Shown piece after piece: positions 62,901 to 64,000 of a stretch of 64,000 nt of DNA. Source of the DNA: Agelaius tricolor (lineage: Eukaryota > Chordata > Aves > Passeriformes > Icteridae). Within the stretch, counting starts at the first letter, position 1, and every line of letters begins with the position of its first letter. The notes under the pieces are model-generated. The model did no database searches. It worked only from the letters and a program-made list of their open reading frames with translations, and was not told the DNA's origin. The translations under genes were made by a program, and so were the position numbers. The stretch covers positions 77,953,001 through 78,017,000 of the forward strand of contig JALJCS010000002.1 in the NCBI GenBank assembly GCA_023055355.1, in the 5' to 3' direction.

Positions 62901-64000
62901 CCTTCACTGGACATCTCGTATGATATCAGGAGCAGAAAGGTTTTACTTTTAAAGCTTAAAGAAAACAGTTGCCCTTTTTGGACACAGGCTTAAAAACAGT
63001 GGTTTTATACATAGACTTGGAAAAGTTGCCTTTTTTCATAGTATTTTCCCAGTAAATGATGTAAATGTCTAAACAAACATTGAAGAATGTACTTACGTAT
63101 GTAAGCTCTGCACCTTAACCAGAGATTAAATGAAACTGATGTTTATTGAAAAACAAAGTATTTGTGTGCATTTTCTGAGTCTTTATTAAATGTCAGTGCA
63201 CATTGGAAGTTTAAGTGTCAGAATCTTAGTAAAAATATCAAGAATTTTTCAGTCTTAACATTTTGAATTCAGATTTAAGCCACAGGAATCTCAGTTTATG
63301 GGAAGGATTGAAGAATGGCATAATTAAAATCTAATTAGCTCCACAAAGGAGGCTGCTATGGATGAACAAAAGAGGCTCCTTGATGTCAGGGACAATAAAA
63401 TACAGATTAGTTTGGAAAGTTTAGGTATTTTCTTTAACTATTTTGAATTATAAGATATCCTACATATGAAAGATAAACATTAATTTGTAGAAAACAGTTT
63501 GAGCAGAAGGTGAATAACAATGCAATTATAGAGCTACAGAAATCTAAATTCTCTTTATCTATTGCTCTAGAAGGTATGCACTATAAAATAGTACCAGTTA
63601 TGTTTAATAGAAGCCCAAAGCCATTACAATCAGAGGGCAACTTAGTCTTTTCCAAAGCAACCTATTTTAAGTGAAATTATGAGAAGAGTGGAAAAAAATT
63701 ATATGCTTGCTTTGTGGGGGAGGGCGTTATGGTCTGTGTGTGTCTTCTGCTTGGAGATTTGAAAGGAGTGTTGCATGAAAGTCAGGATAATTAAATTGAT
63801 CCAATAAAAGGTGACATTTTTTGAACAGATTTTGATTCATTAAGAATGTGTTCATTCTGTGTTTATTCATAAGCCCAACATTCACAGTCATCAAAATAGC
63901 CTCAAGCCAGAAATGTTCACTTTTTTATTTTCCGTAGTATCTCATGATCAGGAAGGCAGAGCTCCTGCATGGGTAAAGATGATAATGCTGGAGAAATTAT
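59943..64000. other. AT-rich non-coding DNA
   Basis: No gene is recognised. At 60820-60918 a 32-codon frame starts with a signal-peptide-like run, and a strong splice-donor-like CAA/GTAAGT lies at 61088-61096, but the frame stops early and nothing matches a known family. A G-rich patch at 61240-61290 and the GC-richer stretch at 61980-62100 hold nothing I can name. Confidence 0.55.

Noticed and set aside
1..64000. Searched for tRNA, rRNA, CRISPR arrays and bacterial-type operons
   Set aside because: None seen. The composition, repeats and lack of long coding frames are those of vertebrate nuclear DNA.

Overview
This window looks like avian nuclear DNA, most probably from a passerine (songbird). 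The case rests on interspersed repeats. At least nine pieces of CR1 LINE are present on both strands, several with the characteristic CR1 3' end. A 384-bp endogenous-retrovirus solo LTR is flanked by a perfect 6-bp target duplication, and its sequence matches, from memory, an LTR common in songbird genomes. Two or three other avian-type LTRs are present. No repeat search could be run, so family names are recognition calls.

I could not identify any host protein-coding gene, tRNA, rRNA or CRISPR array. The background is AT-rich and full of stop codons. Open frames are almost all 60-110 codons long, as expected by chance. The window is best read as intergenic DNA (a gene desert) or the inside of a very large intron.

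Layout. Bases 1-25 kb: mostly unannotated AT-rich DNA with two old CR1 3' ends (10.9 and 15.0 kb), a GATA/TA microsatellite (11.4 kb) and an ATT microsatellite (21.9 kb). 25-41 kb: a CR1 fragment at 25.2 kb, an LTR remnant at 33.6 kb, a striking near-perfect 55-bp-arm palindrome at 34.3 kb, and CR1 pieces at 35.6 kb (minus) and 39.6 kb (plus). 41-47 kb: unannotated, ending in the longest open frame of the window (minus strand, 46.7-47.3 kb), which is bounded by plausible splice acceptor and donor sites. 48-52 kb: a repeat cluster with a 1.2-kb CR1, a 1.6-kb LTR with a GC-rich core, and another LTR. 54-60 kb: two short CR1 3' ends, a 2.15-kb 5'-truncated CR1 with a recognisable but frameshifted reverse transcriptase, and the solo LTR. 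60-64 kb: unannotated.

No genes work together here. The biology visible is repeat insertion, decay, short tandem duplication and palindrome formation. The best leads are the palindrome at 34,285-34,403 and the exon-like open frame at 46,738-47,332. I see no evidence of a new multi-gene system.
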